Assembly: GCA_933207985.1 (NCBI GenBank) | Contig: OW240921.1 | Coordinates: 96,075,192 to 96,139,191 of the forward strand | Source of the DNA: Pelobates cultripes | Taxonomy: Eukaryota; Chordata; Amphibia; Anura; Pelobatidae | Direction of reading: 5' to 3' | DNA: 64,000 nt | Shown here: piece by piece, positions 46,071 through 57,700 of the stretch | Layout of the letters: every line of letters starts with the position of its first letter | Numbering within the stretch: position 1 is the first letter of the stretch | Translations under genes and position numbers: made by a program | Notes under the pieces: model-generated | What the model saw: the letters and a program-made list of their open reading frames with translations, nothing else | What the model was told of the DNA's origin: nothing | The model's database searches: none

Positions 46071-46611
46071 AAATGGTATAGGTTCTCTCTGTGAAGGCAA
46101 AAGTGAGCAAAAATTATTTTGAGAACTGAGTGGGGATATACCGAAGGGCAAGCTACGGTGTTCCTCTGAACTTTTGCCCGTCCTCAGAGTTCTCATATTC
46201 TCAGTTTTTACTTCATTTTCATTTTCTATGTTATGGTAATAATTATTTAAACAAAACTGTAAAGTTGTTGGTTTTTAATTCGCAGAGATGGCTGTAAGAA
46301 GATGAATTGCAATTCCTTTCAGGTGTGACAAAAAAAGGGTTAAGTTCAATCTGTTAGCAATGTCTGTTTGAGTTAGTTAATGTACTGTACTGTAACCAAA
46401 TATGTGGTTCTTGAAAGTCTCGAGATTATTTCTACCACCTCCTATAAGTGGAATGTGCAAAGAATGTTTAATCTTTTGTGTAACGACAGAGAACACGGGG
46501 TGAAAACCAAATAAAATAAAAAGCTACTGAAAAGGAAAAGCTTTAACTTCGTCCTGTTTACAGTAAAGATTGAGGAGGAAAAAATAAAGAGTCTCATTTT
46601 TCATCTGTGCT
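46071..46611. other. Sequence without recognisable gene
   Basis: Unassigned. No exon or element ends are visible. Confidence 0.3.
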
Positions 46612-46893
46612 TTAAATCAAAATATTGACTTTTCCCCCATCAACGGCCATCACCGGGTAGATGGTCCTCCAGTAAGAGCATTGGGAGAGGTGAATGGGTC
46701 CAGTAATGCTATGCAGTGTGAGTGGGATGATCACATTGCGGATAGGTGAAGGGCCCGGCCCCTTCCTTAACCGAGTGTATGACAGCTTCCTTTTCACTCC
46801 TCTGGGGCAGGACTGGAAGGATGTTATATAACACTGGAACAGATTGATCACGTCTATACTACATTTAAGCCAGATTCCTGAGAAATACCCCAT
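46612..46893 (-). CDS. Orphan 93-codon ORF, possible terminal exon or old element fragment
   Basis: This minus-strand frame ends in TAA at 46612 and is less AT-rich than its surroundings. A pyrimidine-rich TATTTCTCAG just inside the frame could be a splice acceptor, giving about 85 residues beginning IWLKCSIDVIN and ending DGGKVNILI. I do not recognise the family. It has balanced amino acid use, unlike the repeat-derived frames in this window. It may be a coding exon of an unrecognised gene or a transposon-derived piece. No partner exon was found. Confidence 0.25.
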   Translation of the reverse strand: MGYFSGIWLKCSIDVINLFQCYITSFQSCPRGVKRKLSYTRLRKGPGPSPIRNVIIPLTLHSITGPIHLSQCSYWRTIYPVMAVDGGKVNILI

Positions 46894-48269
46894 AACAAAA
46901 CAGGAGTTAACTCTCCTTTATATCCCTTGTTGATTGATGTCAAAGTAATCTTTTTGTTAATACTGAATTGTTTCAGGTTCTTCTTATTAAGATTGCCCCT
47001 TCAACTATTGCTCTATGGGCTCCACATTGCTTGATTATTAAGTCTCCCTAGTCTGTTAAAGTAAGTGTGTAACAACCTTCATGTACAGCCTCAGTCTGAG
47101 TATAGTCTATGAGACTTGTCTTACTAGTTGGCTTCTGACCTCGGCCCTGATTTCTTGACCACGATTACGGATCACCTTGCTGTGCTGCTACATATAGGCA
47201 GTCCCTCAGCATTATTTCGGAAGTCCTTGATTGACTGTAAACTTCAAAACTCACTTGTCCTCTTTGTCTACTCTGTCCAAGGATTCATCCTTTTTCCAAT
47301 CTCCAGTTCTGTCTCATATGATCTGTAATGCTCTTTGCCAAGTCTCCACTCTTGAACTTCCGAACCACATTCTTCTGCTCCCACGTGACTTCCTATCTCT
47401 ACTCTATCTTTGTATCATGTTTTCTGTATATTAAAAGGAATGATAACTATTCATTTCGTCATTTATTTTGCAAAGCTTACTCCATTGTTTATGGGCTCAT
47501 ATATCAGTGTCTGTGCCAAGTATTATAAAGTAAAGTTTTTTTTTGTTTTTTTTTTTCAATTAACTATTCACGTTACAGTGTCCTCCCATCATTGCAAAAT
47601 ATACCACTATCACTACCGGAATCATGACAGTGAGTATGTATCTGTGTGTCTGGGAATGTGTGTAAAGGAGGTCTCCCTCTGCTCGGACCGTCGTGGTGCC
47701 TCATGAGATCTGAAAGCAAGAATGCTCCCATTTTCTCTTATAGTCAGACAAACTATAGCCACATGGTGCATGGTTGGATAGACATTAGATTAATCATACT
47801 TGTTAGGAAAGTTCATACCATATTTCTAGTGATTTATTTCAATGAGTAAGTCACTTAGAACCTTTGTAAACTCTTTCATAACACATTAACAGCGGTTTAA
47901 TCACCCAGTATTGTGCGGATTAGTTTTGTGAAGCTTGATCACACACTAAAACAGACAATTTATACAGAGCCGTGGGGACAATAGAGAATTCAGACGATGA
48001 AAGATGCATAAAAGATCAGGAAACGTCAAAAAGGTGACATTTGAAAAATATATTCAGACATGGTGTATGTATTGACTGTTCTTTGGAAAATACTGACCTT
48101 TATTATTTCATATAAAATATTATATCTGCACCGGTGTAACTTGGCATTACGTGATCAGGAAAAAAAAAACAAAGGAAATTTTACTGCACATCTATCCTTG
48201 AAAAAGGAATTAGTAGAATATAAAACATGTAGAATTATCTAACAGTTTATAATCCTATTGCAAAGGTGC
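46894..48269. other. AT-rich sequence without recognisable gene
   Basis: Around 47070-47170 (GACTTGTCTTACTAGTTGGC) there is faint similarity to frog LTR sequences, but it is too weak to call. The rest shows nothing. Confidence 0.3.
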
Positions 48270-48500
48270 CATATTTTTTATAATTCTTTTATTTTTGTTG
48301 TGCATAATATTAAAAACAAGTTTGTGTTGCCACAACGGCAGAAACAAGCCATTCAAATACCGACATCGTAAAACAGTAGTATGGCAAACATAGTAATAGC
48401 ACAATTTTATGGTGATACTAGTATAGAATGTATCAGAAATAGGCTAGGCATGCTTATCTGAATATTTGATGAAATTTAAGCTTTCCTATTGGTAAAGTAC
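48270..48500 (-). repeat. 3' end of an L1-like LINE, truncated
   Basis: On the minus strand it ends GTTGTGGCAACACAAACTTG, then GCACAACAAAAATAAAAGAA and an A-rich tail. This parallels the end of the element at 2057-4486 (TTGTGGCATTGC, GCACGAAAAATAAAGAATTA). The start is not resolved. Confidence 0.4.
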
Positions 48501-48529
48501 TTCAGACAAGAAAAGTGTTTTGTAGGCAT

Positions 48530-49680
48530 AACTAGAAACCACGGGGGCCCCGGTGCAAAAAATTACCCTGGGCCCCCCACCACTTGTCTACCCCCCGCCA
48601 CATCTACTCTCCTTCTCCCATACGTTGCCGACACATACATATACATACAAACACACACACACATATATATATGACACGTGGGAAAAGAGCTGGTCTCCTT
48701 GTCCCTCGGGCTAATGAGAGCCCGCCAAAATGAACCAGTGCCCCAAAAGTGCCCACACCAATCTCAGGGATCCTTGCCTTGGTCCCTCGATCGACTAGGC
48801 TCCATTCGCAAGGTCCTGGCATGAAACAGACAAGGGAAGCGACTCCTTTCGGGGTATGAATGCTCCCCCTTGATGGCGTTCGTCTGTACGAATGTCGGCT
48901 ACCCAGAGGAGCACTCATTAATTACTTCCCTTGCGGTTTCACACCTATGTTGCGGGTGCAAGCGTTCTGATTAATTGGTGTGAACATTCTAATGTGGCAC
49001 CGGGGAGGCCCTTGTTCGGGATATAAACGAGTCGGTTAACAATCCATGAATGCTCCCCCTGGTGGCGTTTGTCTGTATGAATGGCGGCCACCCAGGGAAG
49101 CACTCATTGTTTTCCTTGCGGTTTTGAAACTTATGCTGCAAGGTGATTGGGAGGTGTGAACATTCTATACTAACATTCTAAATTAGGTATTGGTGTGTTC
49201 CCCATTTGGGAGGTGAATGAATTCCCTTCGTGGAAGCACTCCCGAACGGGAACGGGTACAATAAACGAGATACAGAGAGGACACACATATTACAAGCAGG
49301 AACCACGCGAACCGGCAGCGGTTCCGCCACACCTATGAGGAGGAGGTTTAGCAAGATCCTGGCGGTCCAGCACTTTGGTCTGGGTTGTCTTGCTCGGGCG
49401 TTGATTCGATCCCAGAGCTCAGTGCATAGGTCATCGAATGCCAGTATGCTTGGGTCTGTTTGGCTAGGTATCAGCAAGTTTGCGTGCTTCAGAGCACAGG
49501 GCATGCTGTCGGCCATTTTAAGGAGCAGGCCTTCGGCTGCCACGGTCTGTGCAGTTAAGAAAGTCAATGCAAGTGGGTCACGGAGCACACCCGTGGGGAC
49601 CTTGATAACCCCCACCGGTCCAAAAGTGGGAGGGGGGGGGAGAAGGCCCCGATGAGGCTTGTTTCAAGCTTCAGCAGGGT
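48530..49680 (-). repeat. GC-richer dispersed repeat with about 190-bp tandem units
   Basis: ATGAATGCTCCCCCTTGATG (48858) and ATGAATGCTCCCCCTGGTGG (49046) start two units, each with GGCGTTNGTCTGTA and AGCACTCATT further on. A third, diverged start is near 49210. The block continues to 49680 with a 145-codon minus-strand frame (49178-49615). This may be retroelement sequence, such as an LTR or a repeated 5' leader, but no RT, integrase or termini are present. Confidence 0.45.
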
Positions 49681-50809
49681 ATCGGCCACTTACAGCCCGC
49701 TCGTAGACCTCAGAACAGTCCGTAATGGCCCACAGCTGTCTGGACCACTAAAACTTAAATCCACTACATAGAGTATTCTCGAGTAGTTATAGCTGTGTTT
49801 TAGGCGAAATTTAGACACATTTCAGTGCTTAATCATTGATTTTCAGGCTGATTCCAAGGAGCTCCAGTCATGTGCGACCTGCTCCGTTGGCTGTCAGGCC
49901 CTGCACAGGTGCCAAATTTTTTTTATATATATTGGTTGACAAGCAATGGAACATACAGAGCATGCGCAACAGTCCACTGCAATCCAACAATGCTTTTCTT
50001 AGAAAACCATTGAAACCAATGATTCTCTATGAAAAGCACTCAATTACATTTTAATGTTTTAAACAGCCATAAGGTTTTACTAAGTGGATTACTCTTTACA
50101 TCTGACCACTCATAATGTAATCCAGGGGGGACAGGCAGTTAACCCCTAAAGCACTTAAGCAAGCTAGAGTATTCTTTCTATATAACTGTACCCTTTTCTC
50201 AGAAAATTATTTTTGCATTATCATATGTGTGTTTTTCTTTTCCTTAGGGGAATTCTTCCATTAGGTGTAGACACTAAAAATCAAGGATATTAGTTAGTAC
50301 TCTCATCATAGTGAGCAGCTTTCTATAGCGGTTATGGTGCTTGGAGTGTAATGGTGCTCCCCCTTTACCCCTTTGTATCTTTCTGATGCGGATAGAAGTA
50401 GGCTGGGTCAGGTGGGAGTTGTTGGTTAACCAGGCTAATGGTTTCCCCTCTATTCTCTCTTTTCTTGCGCTCTACTCTATTCTCTGTCCCTGCAGGAAGT
50501 AGAGTGTAATCACTTTTACCCAGCGTGTCACTGGGAAAAGTTGATCTGACAGGTGCCCAGACTAGTTGACTATTTATGGACCATGGCATCTGACAAGGCC
50601 ATTAATGGTGACCCTATCTGTGAGAGCCACGCAATGGATCCCCACAAACCTGATGGCCATAGGGTTGCTGCACCACAAGTCTTGTTATTCTTTTTAGTTT
50701 ACCACTTATTTTTCTTAATGTATTATTAAATAGTTATGCCTTCATTTTTCACTTTGGGAGTTGCTATATGCAATAGGAATCACTACAGAATACTATGTAA
50801 ATAGTTTTT

Positions 50810-50815
50810 TTTATT
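50810..50815 (-). terminator. Candidate CFAP74 polyadenylation signal
   Basis: AATAAA on the minus strand about 110 bases downstream of the CFAP74 stop codon, in a T-rich context on the plus strand. It is the first canonical hexamer seen after the stop. Its use is inferred. Confidence 0.5.
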
Positions 50816-50923
50816 TCTTGAGTTACATTGCAACACTATTTGCCATATTAATTCCTGTTAGGCCACAGATCATTCACAAAGTTACAAGTTAACAGTCATT
50901 TTTCTGAAAGATTCTTTGCGCGG

Positions 50924-51022
50924 TCATGCTGACACAACTTGCGTTGCCATGATAACCTGGTACAATTCAGTAACGTCACCTTTCAGAGTGAGCTTGGCTG
51001 TGGTGCTTGTAGGTTTGCTTGG
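50924..51022 (-). CDS. CFAP74: CFAP74 terminal coding exon
   Basis: 99 nt, acceptor GTTTTGCAG. It encodes PSKPTSTTAKLTLKGDVTEL through MATQVVSA and the stop TGA at 50924-50926. The final strands (LTLKGDV...YQVIM) close the domain begun in the previous exon. Confidence 0.88.
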   Translation of the reverse strand, partial: PSKPTSTTAKLTLKGDVTELYQVIMATQVVSA

Positions 51023-53921
51023 CTGCAAAACAAAGCAGATTATTTAAACAAATACATATTTCAGATTATGAATTTCAAGTATGCCATATAGGGATTATTA
51101 CGGAAGGTCACATTTGCCTTGCTGAGTGTGTTAGAAAAAGTATGATGTTACATTTTCTAAAGAGAAAATGAGACCTCAGTAAAGGTCTGCTTCGTTCCCT
51201 GAGTATCCAACAGACAGTAGTTGGTCTGTCTCGAAGTTTGGTTCAATCGCAACAGCTACACGGTGCTCCTTAGAGGAGCAACAATGATTAGGCTGGAAGA
51301 GGGAATACAATTATAATTTTGTCATAAATAGAGATTGGTAAATTTATAAACTCCTCAATATACAGAGCCCCAGCTACCCAAAAGAGATTCCAACTCCATA
51401 AATATTAAAATGCCTACAGAGAGATCAGCAGGTAAAAATCTATTCCTAGTACCCAAGACACCTCTGGGACCTTGTATGGTGTCCATGCTTTTGTGTAGGC
51501 AGAACCAGCATTTGCACAAAGGCAACTCATTGTTGGACATTAAAACAAATAGAAACAAAAAGAGACATTAAAGTATAAACAGGTTTTGAATACATATCAC
51601 ATTCCTATAAAATGACTAATTTTAAGCCAGATTTCTCGTCTGTCCCTTGTAGTTTACTCATGCTTTCTGCATTACTGTTACGTATGGTCTCAGAAAAGTA
51701 AAATGCTTTAAGTCCCTTAGGGAGAAAAGTCACATATAAATGTAATGCATTACTAATATCCCTAATAGATGTTTAATTCATGGAACATATCTACTTACAG
51801 TCAGTCATCAGTAAATTCTTCTACTATATATAATGAAATGTTAGATTACGTTACTATATATGGAAACACATATAGATGATTTGATTTGCATGGTATTTTA
51901 TGTTTAACTGTATGTTTCCTTTACATGTAATTTGTATTTTGAACAAATCAAAATCGATTAATTGTACAAAGAAGACTTTCATTCCTGGAAAATCTCTTAA
52001 GATATACATTCAGCTATAAATGGAGACTACTTTTTAAAAGAGAGGGTGTGCGTTGATCAGACATAGGGGGTTTATATATGATCTATTGTTTGAGATTTAT
52101 CTATACTTTTATGGATGCTGATGACATACATTATCAAAATACCTGAAATGTCCAATTTTGACTGCCTGAAATGAACACGCAAAGTGCGATGTCTATACAG
52201 AATAATTACACACCTATTAGCAGCATCTCGGTACTTGGCTCTCTGTAACCTTTTAGTGGTAATGTAATCAAGAAGCCAGTAAAAGTGTCGGCCTTTTCTT
52301 GTTCTTAACTTCACAATATAGGGCTATTGAACTTGACATTACAAGACTAACAAGTAAATCACAAGTTCGGACCAGTTTTAAATCAGTAATGTTTTCTCAC
52401 TTTGGCAACATTACCAGTTGTGGAATAATGTGGGAATTTTGGACCGAAAGAGGGAAAATGCTATTTGTCAGTTACTAACACTGGATTGTAATTTACTTCG
52501 TAATTAACTATCAAGAAATGAATGCATTTTATTAAATTCCTAAACCAGGTAATTGTATCACTTTATAAATGCCATTTGGACACTTGCAACATTTTCACAA
52601 ATTATATAATTTAACTTAGTTAATTCATAGTAAGTGAGATTACTGGAAACAGCCCACTTTCTTTTCATTAAACCCTCGGATCTAATGTCATGAGTTGACA
52701 TTTTTGAAGTGTGATGCAGCAACTGGACAACAGCTCATACAAATTCAGGTATTGGTACGTGGACATGGTATGTGACTCTAGTTGAGTCAAATCTGGTGTT
52801 GGTTGTTGGCGAGTCAGCTTTTTGTTGGACTTGACACTGTACCTAGGTAAAGTATTATCTAGAAAGGTGACTCCTATAGAGACCTTTGTCCTTTAAAGAC
52901 TTCTGCTTATTTCAGAGATGCACAGAAAAAGGCTACCGGTGTGAATAGGATACGCTGTAGCAAATGTAATTAAGATATTTTATGGTTACTTAATCTTTGC
53001 TTTAATCCAGTAAAGATTAACGTTTAAATTCAATGAATGGTGCAGAGGCGTATACGTTGCATTGAATAACATTACTGAAACTATTGTGTACTGATTTTAT
53101 TATAGGTAAGCATTAATAAATCTTTATCAACATGGATTTGCTGAATAGTACTTTGTATCCATTGTATGGCACGATTGAAAGTAATTAGCAGATAGAATTA
53201 TCCTATAACCTCACATTTTCAATGACCCTCTACTGCATCAAAGTGATTTATGTCCAAACAATCGGTAGTAAATTATCCCTGTTAGATATCATAGGCTATT
53301 GTACTTCAACCCATCAATTTCTACATATTAGTATTCTGCTTATCATGTACCTGTCAAGATAAGAAGTCATAGTCATTTTCCACTGAAGTGTCCATTATTC
53401 ATCAACTTCTTTTATGTCCAAAGTGCTAATTGTTGAGCAATAACCAAGGAAACTAATGGAATGGTCCAACTGATTGCACCACTTATTTACATCCTAGCTC
53501 CCATGGACTGTTTACTTTGGCAACATTATCGTTGTTAAGAGACAAATATATTATTAAGAAATGTATTACGTACATCATATTGAGCGGGTGGGACCCAACG
53601 TATGGATACTGTTTTGTGGTGTCCCGAGTCAACAGCTGATTTTATTGGATCAATTGTGAACCCTTTCTGCTGTAAGAGTTGTGTATTCTCCCACGAGAAC
53701 TCGACATTCTGTAAATAAAGAAACATCCCCAGTAAGTGTCAGATTCAGTGCTACTCTATTATTTACTGTAAACATCTACAATGTTAGCAACATGTTGTGT
53801 TATCTACTTTGAATGGAAAGCGTAGAAACATTTGCCAGAACTGTAAATAGACAATTTAAAACAACATCTATGGAACTATAGAGAATGTATTTTATATAAA
53901 TGCACACATTATAGATAAATA

Positions 53922-53956
<35 letters not shown>

Positions 53957-54667
53957 TATATTATATTATATTATATTATATTGCTATACCATAATGCACA
54001 GGTTTAGTAAAAAAAAAAAAAAAATACATTATTAGGGTCAAGATTAGACACTCCACAGTCTCAGGGTAATGAGTATCAAATACTATAGGAGACGTACTAC
54101 TGGACCTTAGAGTGACTGGGCCAAACATATGAGAATACAGAATACAGTCTGCAAGCAGCCTAGAGTAAACTGGGACAAGCTGATGTCAAGGGGCACAGAA
54201 AATAGGGAGAACAGTATAACAGAGCTATATAAGTCAGGGATTCCAGAGATCAGAATACTCGGCTCAGAGAGAAAAGTCGAATCAATAACCAAATCAAATT
54301 TTACGAGTCCAAAACACAATTTCTGGTAACAGAGACCACAAAAGGCAAAAGAGTGTTCAAGAGCCTTTATATAACCCCAAACATAATAAAGTTCAGTTAA
54401 AAAGAATAAATAATGAACCTAAGTGTCAAGGCTAGACAGATACCCCAACATGCAAACCTCAGGTTAATGAGTAGTCTATACTATATGCAGGGCCGGATTA
54501 ACACAGGGGTTAATGGAGTTGAAGCTTCAGACCCAGACCCCTGGAATAGGATCATTGAGGAAATAATTCTAAAAAAAAAAAATATATATATGGGCAAAGA
54601 TAGCGGTATGTTAACTATTTTATAGTCAGTCAGTCCATACTTTTTGTTCCCCTGCATCCCTTCTAAG

Positions 54668-54740
<73 letters not shown>

Positions 54741-57700
54741 TTTTTTTGGTTTTGTTTTTTCACTACTTTTCTCATGTTTTTGCTTTGTGCAGAGGGAATA
54801 GAGTATGGGAATTTAGAAGGGATGCAGGGGAACAAAAACAGTGTGGACTGGCTGACTATAAAATAGTTAACATACAGCTATCTTTGCACACTGTGCAAAT
54901 GCTCTTTCTCCTTCAGTTTCTCTATAGCAGGGGTGCCCAAAAGGTAGATCCCCCGGTGTTATAGCACTACAACTCCCATGATGATTTGCAGACCTTCAGA
55001 ATGACAAAGCATCATGGGAGTTCTAGTTTTAAAACATCTGGGGATCTACATTTTGCCACCCCTGCTCTACAGTGTGACGTAGAGAAATGCATTGATCCTT
55101 GATCACTGGTCTGCTGATGTTTTTTGCATCTGCTTCCAAGTTCATTCTAACAGCTGTTTTAGTGGCTGTAGGAGACCTGGCTTTGGATATTTCATCAAAC
55201 AATTAATATTATGTTATTTTATTATTTATATAGCGCCATCGGATTCCGTAGCGCTGTACAATGTAAAAGGGACTGCTGCATCTCGTTCTACCTTCTCTTT
55301 GCTAGTAAATGTATACAATACACCAGATGATTCACGAGTCACATTTACACACTCAATATACCAACCTCGGGCAGGAATATATGACTTTTGCAAAATTTCT
55401 CAATGATGGCAGATTTACAAGCTATGTGGGCCTGTAATGCTGGAACAGCAAGGTATCGTGATTTGCTTTAGTGCCCGTCCCAGTTGGACTTTAGAAGCTC
55501 TTTCTGTTCTAATGATACCTCTTTGTATTTTTAAGGCTTGCAATAAAGCATGTTCATTTGTCTATATTAGCGAGCTAGAAAACAGTAGTCTCTTGGCTTG
55601 GTTTGTCTTTTGTTCTATTCCTGCAGAAACACTTGTGTGATTCTCAATCATAATTAATCTTGGGTAAGCGGTCACTTCCTTGATCAGTTAAAAGGTTACT
55701 CCAACATCCATGATCACTTCTTCTTTTAAAAGTGGTCATGGAGCACTGAATCTGCATGTGCAGCACGGAACTCTGTTGCAGGCTGCCTAATGTTAAATCT
55801 GTGTAAACCGTATATTAGTTGTCAGAGCGCACACCTTCTAGGCACACCTTTCCCACATCCCAGCATTTACGGTTTGCTTTTAGTTTTTAATTTTCCCCTT
55901 TTGCCTTGTCCACCACCCAACTCCCTTTCTCCCTTGCCCAAACTGGCTCAGAATGCACATGTGCTCTGAGTGGTAGTGAAAATGATCCAATCAAATGCTC
56001 CTCTATTAGAAGCATTTGATTGTACCACGGAGGGGAAAGGAGTGGTGCCTGATGACTGAACTGGGGTGTGGAAACACTCAAGCAGAGTTTCACCCAGCCC
56101 TGGATTCAAGGAATGTTTTCATTTACATGGTTTCGAGTAAAAAAAAAGGTGGTTGGACATCCTTAGTGATGTCCAATAGGGAATATATATATGAAACATT
56201 TAGTTATAAAAGGGCTTACAGAGACCCTTTAGGTATGTTTATTTTTAGCTTTAGACTGTTATCTTATATTTTTAGATTCAAGGATCCCAGACAAGGCAAA
56301 AAAATCCTTTAAACTCACCTGTTATCCAGTGGTCTGATGGATTCCCCAGGTAGCAGTTCTGCCTCTCAGATCAGAGACAGATGTTCGTATTTCAATCTAA
56401 TCCTTCTTATAAAGAGGCACAGGATAAATGTGCAGAATGTGTGGCAATCACCATTCTCTACCTATCACATGCTTCTCACAGAGAAGCACAGACTCCAATG
56501 TTGGTGTAAGAGAGGTATTCACAGCGGTCTGTGTCAACATACCGTGCTTATAATATTTCAAAGGTCTTCAATAAGGAAGCACCTCTAGTGGCTGTGAGTC
56601 TAACAACCACTAGACATGTTTAAGGACAAATGCATACATTGCTTCATATTCCCAGGCATAGGGTCTATGCGCAGATAATACTTTATTAGGATGAAGTGGT
56701 TTTGGTGCTATGAATGCTGCTTTAATAGTGTTTTCTTCTTCATCTGATAATCTAAGATGCAGATCTCCTTCAATAACCTTTAAACTACTTTAGAATCACT
56801 GTAAGATGTCGACTGTGTGCACATCCCATTTGTAGACATTTGGGATATACTCATGCTCTATGCTATACTGAAAAAGAAAACATTCTTCCTACAATTAAAT
56901 AAAATAATATAATTTTGAAGATGATGCTACAGCTCTGTAAAAAGGACTCCATATTCTGATCTTTTTTTTCACTTTGATGACTCAGTATATGTGGTTGACT
57001 ATAAACGAGTTGGATTAACAGATCATCACCAAAGTGACATTGCATGCTTTATGAAGCTAAGCCGGCTTACAAACATTGTAATGACATCAGCTGAGGCCTC
57101 CATTTTCAGTCATAGATTTTCTTTACCTTTTTTGCTGGCAATAACGTTGAATTTATACAGCCAACACGCAGGTCCCGGACAGCTGGCTTGAGATCAGCCG
57201 CAGACTGTATGCAGTGGAATGTCACAAGAAGTGTCTTCAAAGGTTCATCTGAAAAAGTCCACATGCATAATGCATTGTCCAGATAAGTGGGTCCCTTCTG
57301 CATGTTTAACCATTTAGATAGTACATGATCATCAAAACTGTCATCATTGTTTTAAGAAGTAACGGTGTGGCTGAAAATTGGGTCATGCAAGGGGACTATT
57401 CTTGTATACTAGGTGTCTTCCTGAGCTAGTCATCCAGAGAATTGTAATTAATTTTATTATGACATATTATAATATATAATTATATATAATGCATTATAAA
57501 TATGTATTGAGATATAGAATTACTATGGCCTCGATTTAATTAAGATTCCCAAATGATTCAATACGGTTAGTAAAACTTCCCAAATGATTTAACTACAAAC
57601 ATTCCCCAAGATTTTCATGGTGACTTCTTAGATAACAGTATTGAATAACAGTATTGAATAATTTGGAAGGCTTATTAAATCTCGGCTTATGTTTTATAAC

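Noticed and set aside
45489..46196. 235-codon minus-strand frame
   Set aside because: It crosses a hAT terminus and target duplication and runs through a GC-rich repeat block and an L2 tail, so it cannot be one gene.
49178..49655. Long overlapping frames on both strands (145 and 141 codons)
   Set aside because: Both are open over the same GC-richer repeat, and neither shows a recognisable domain. The block was listed as a repeat instead of a gene.
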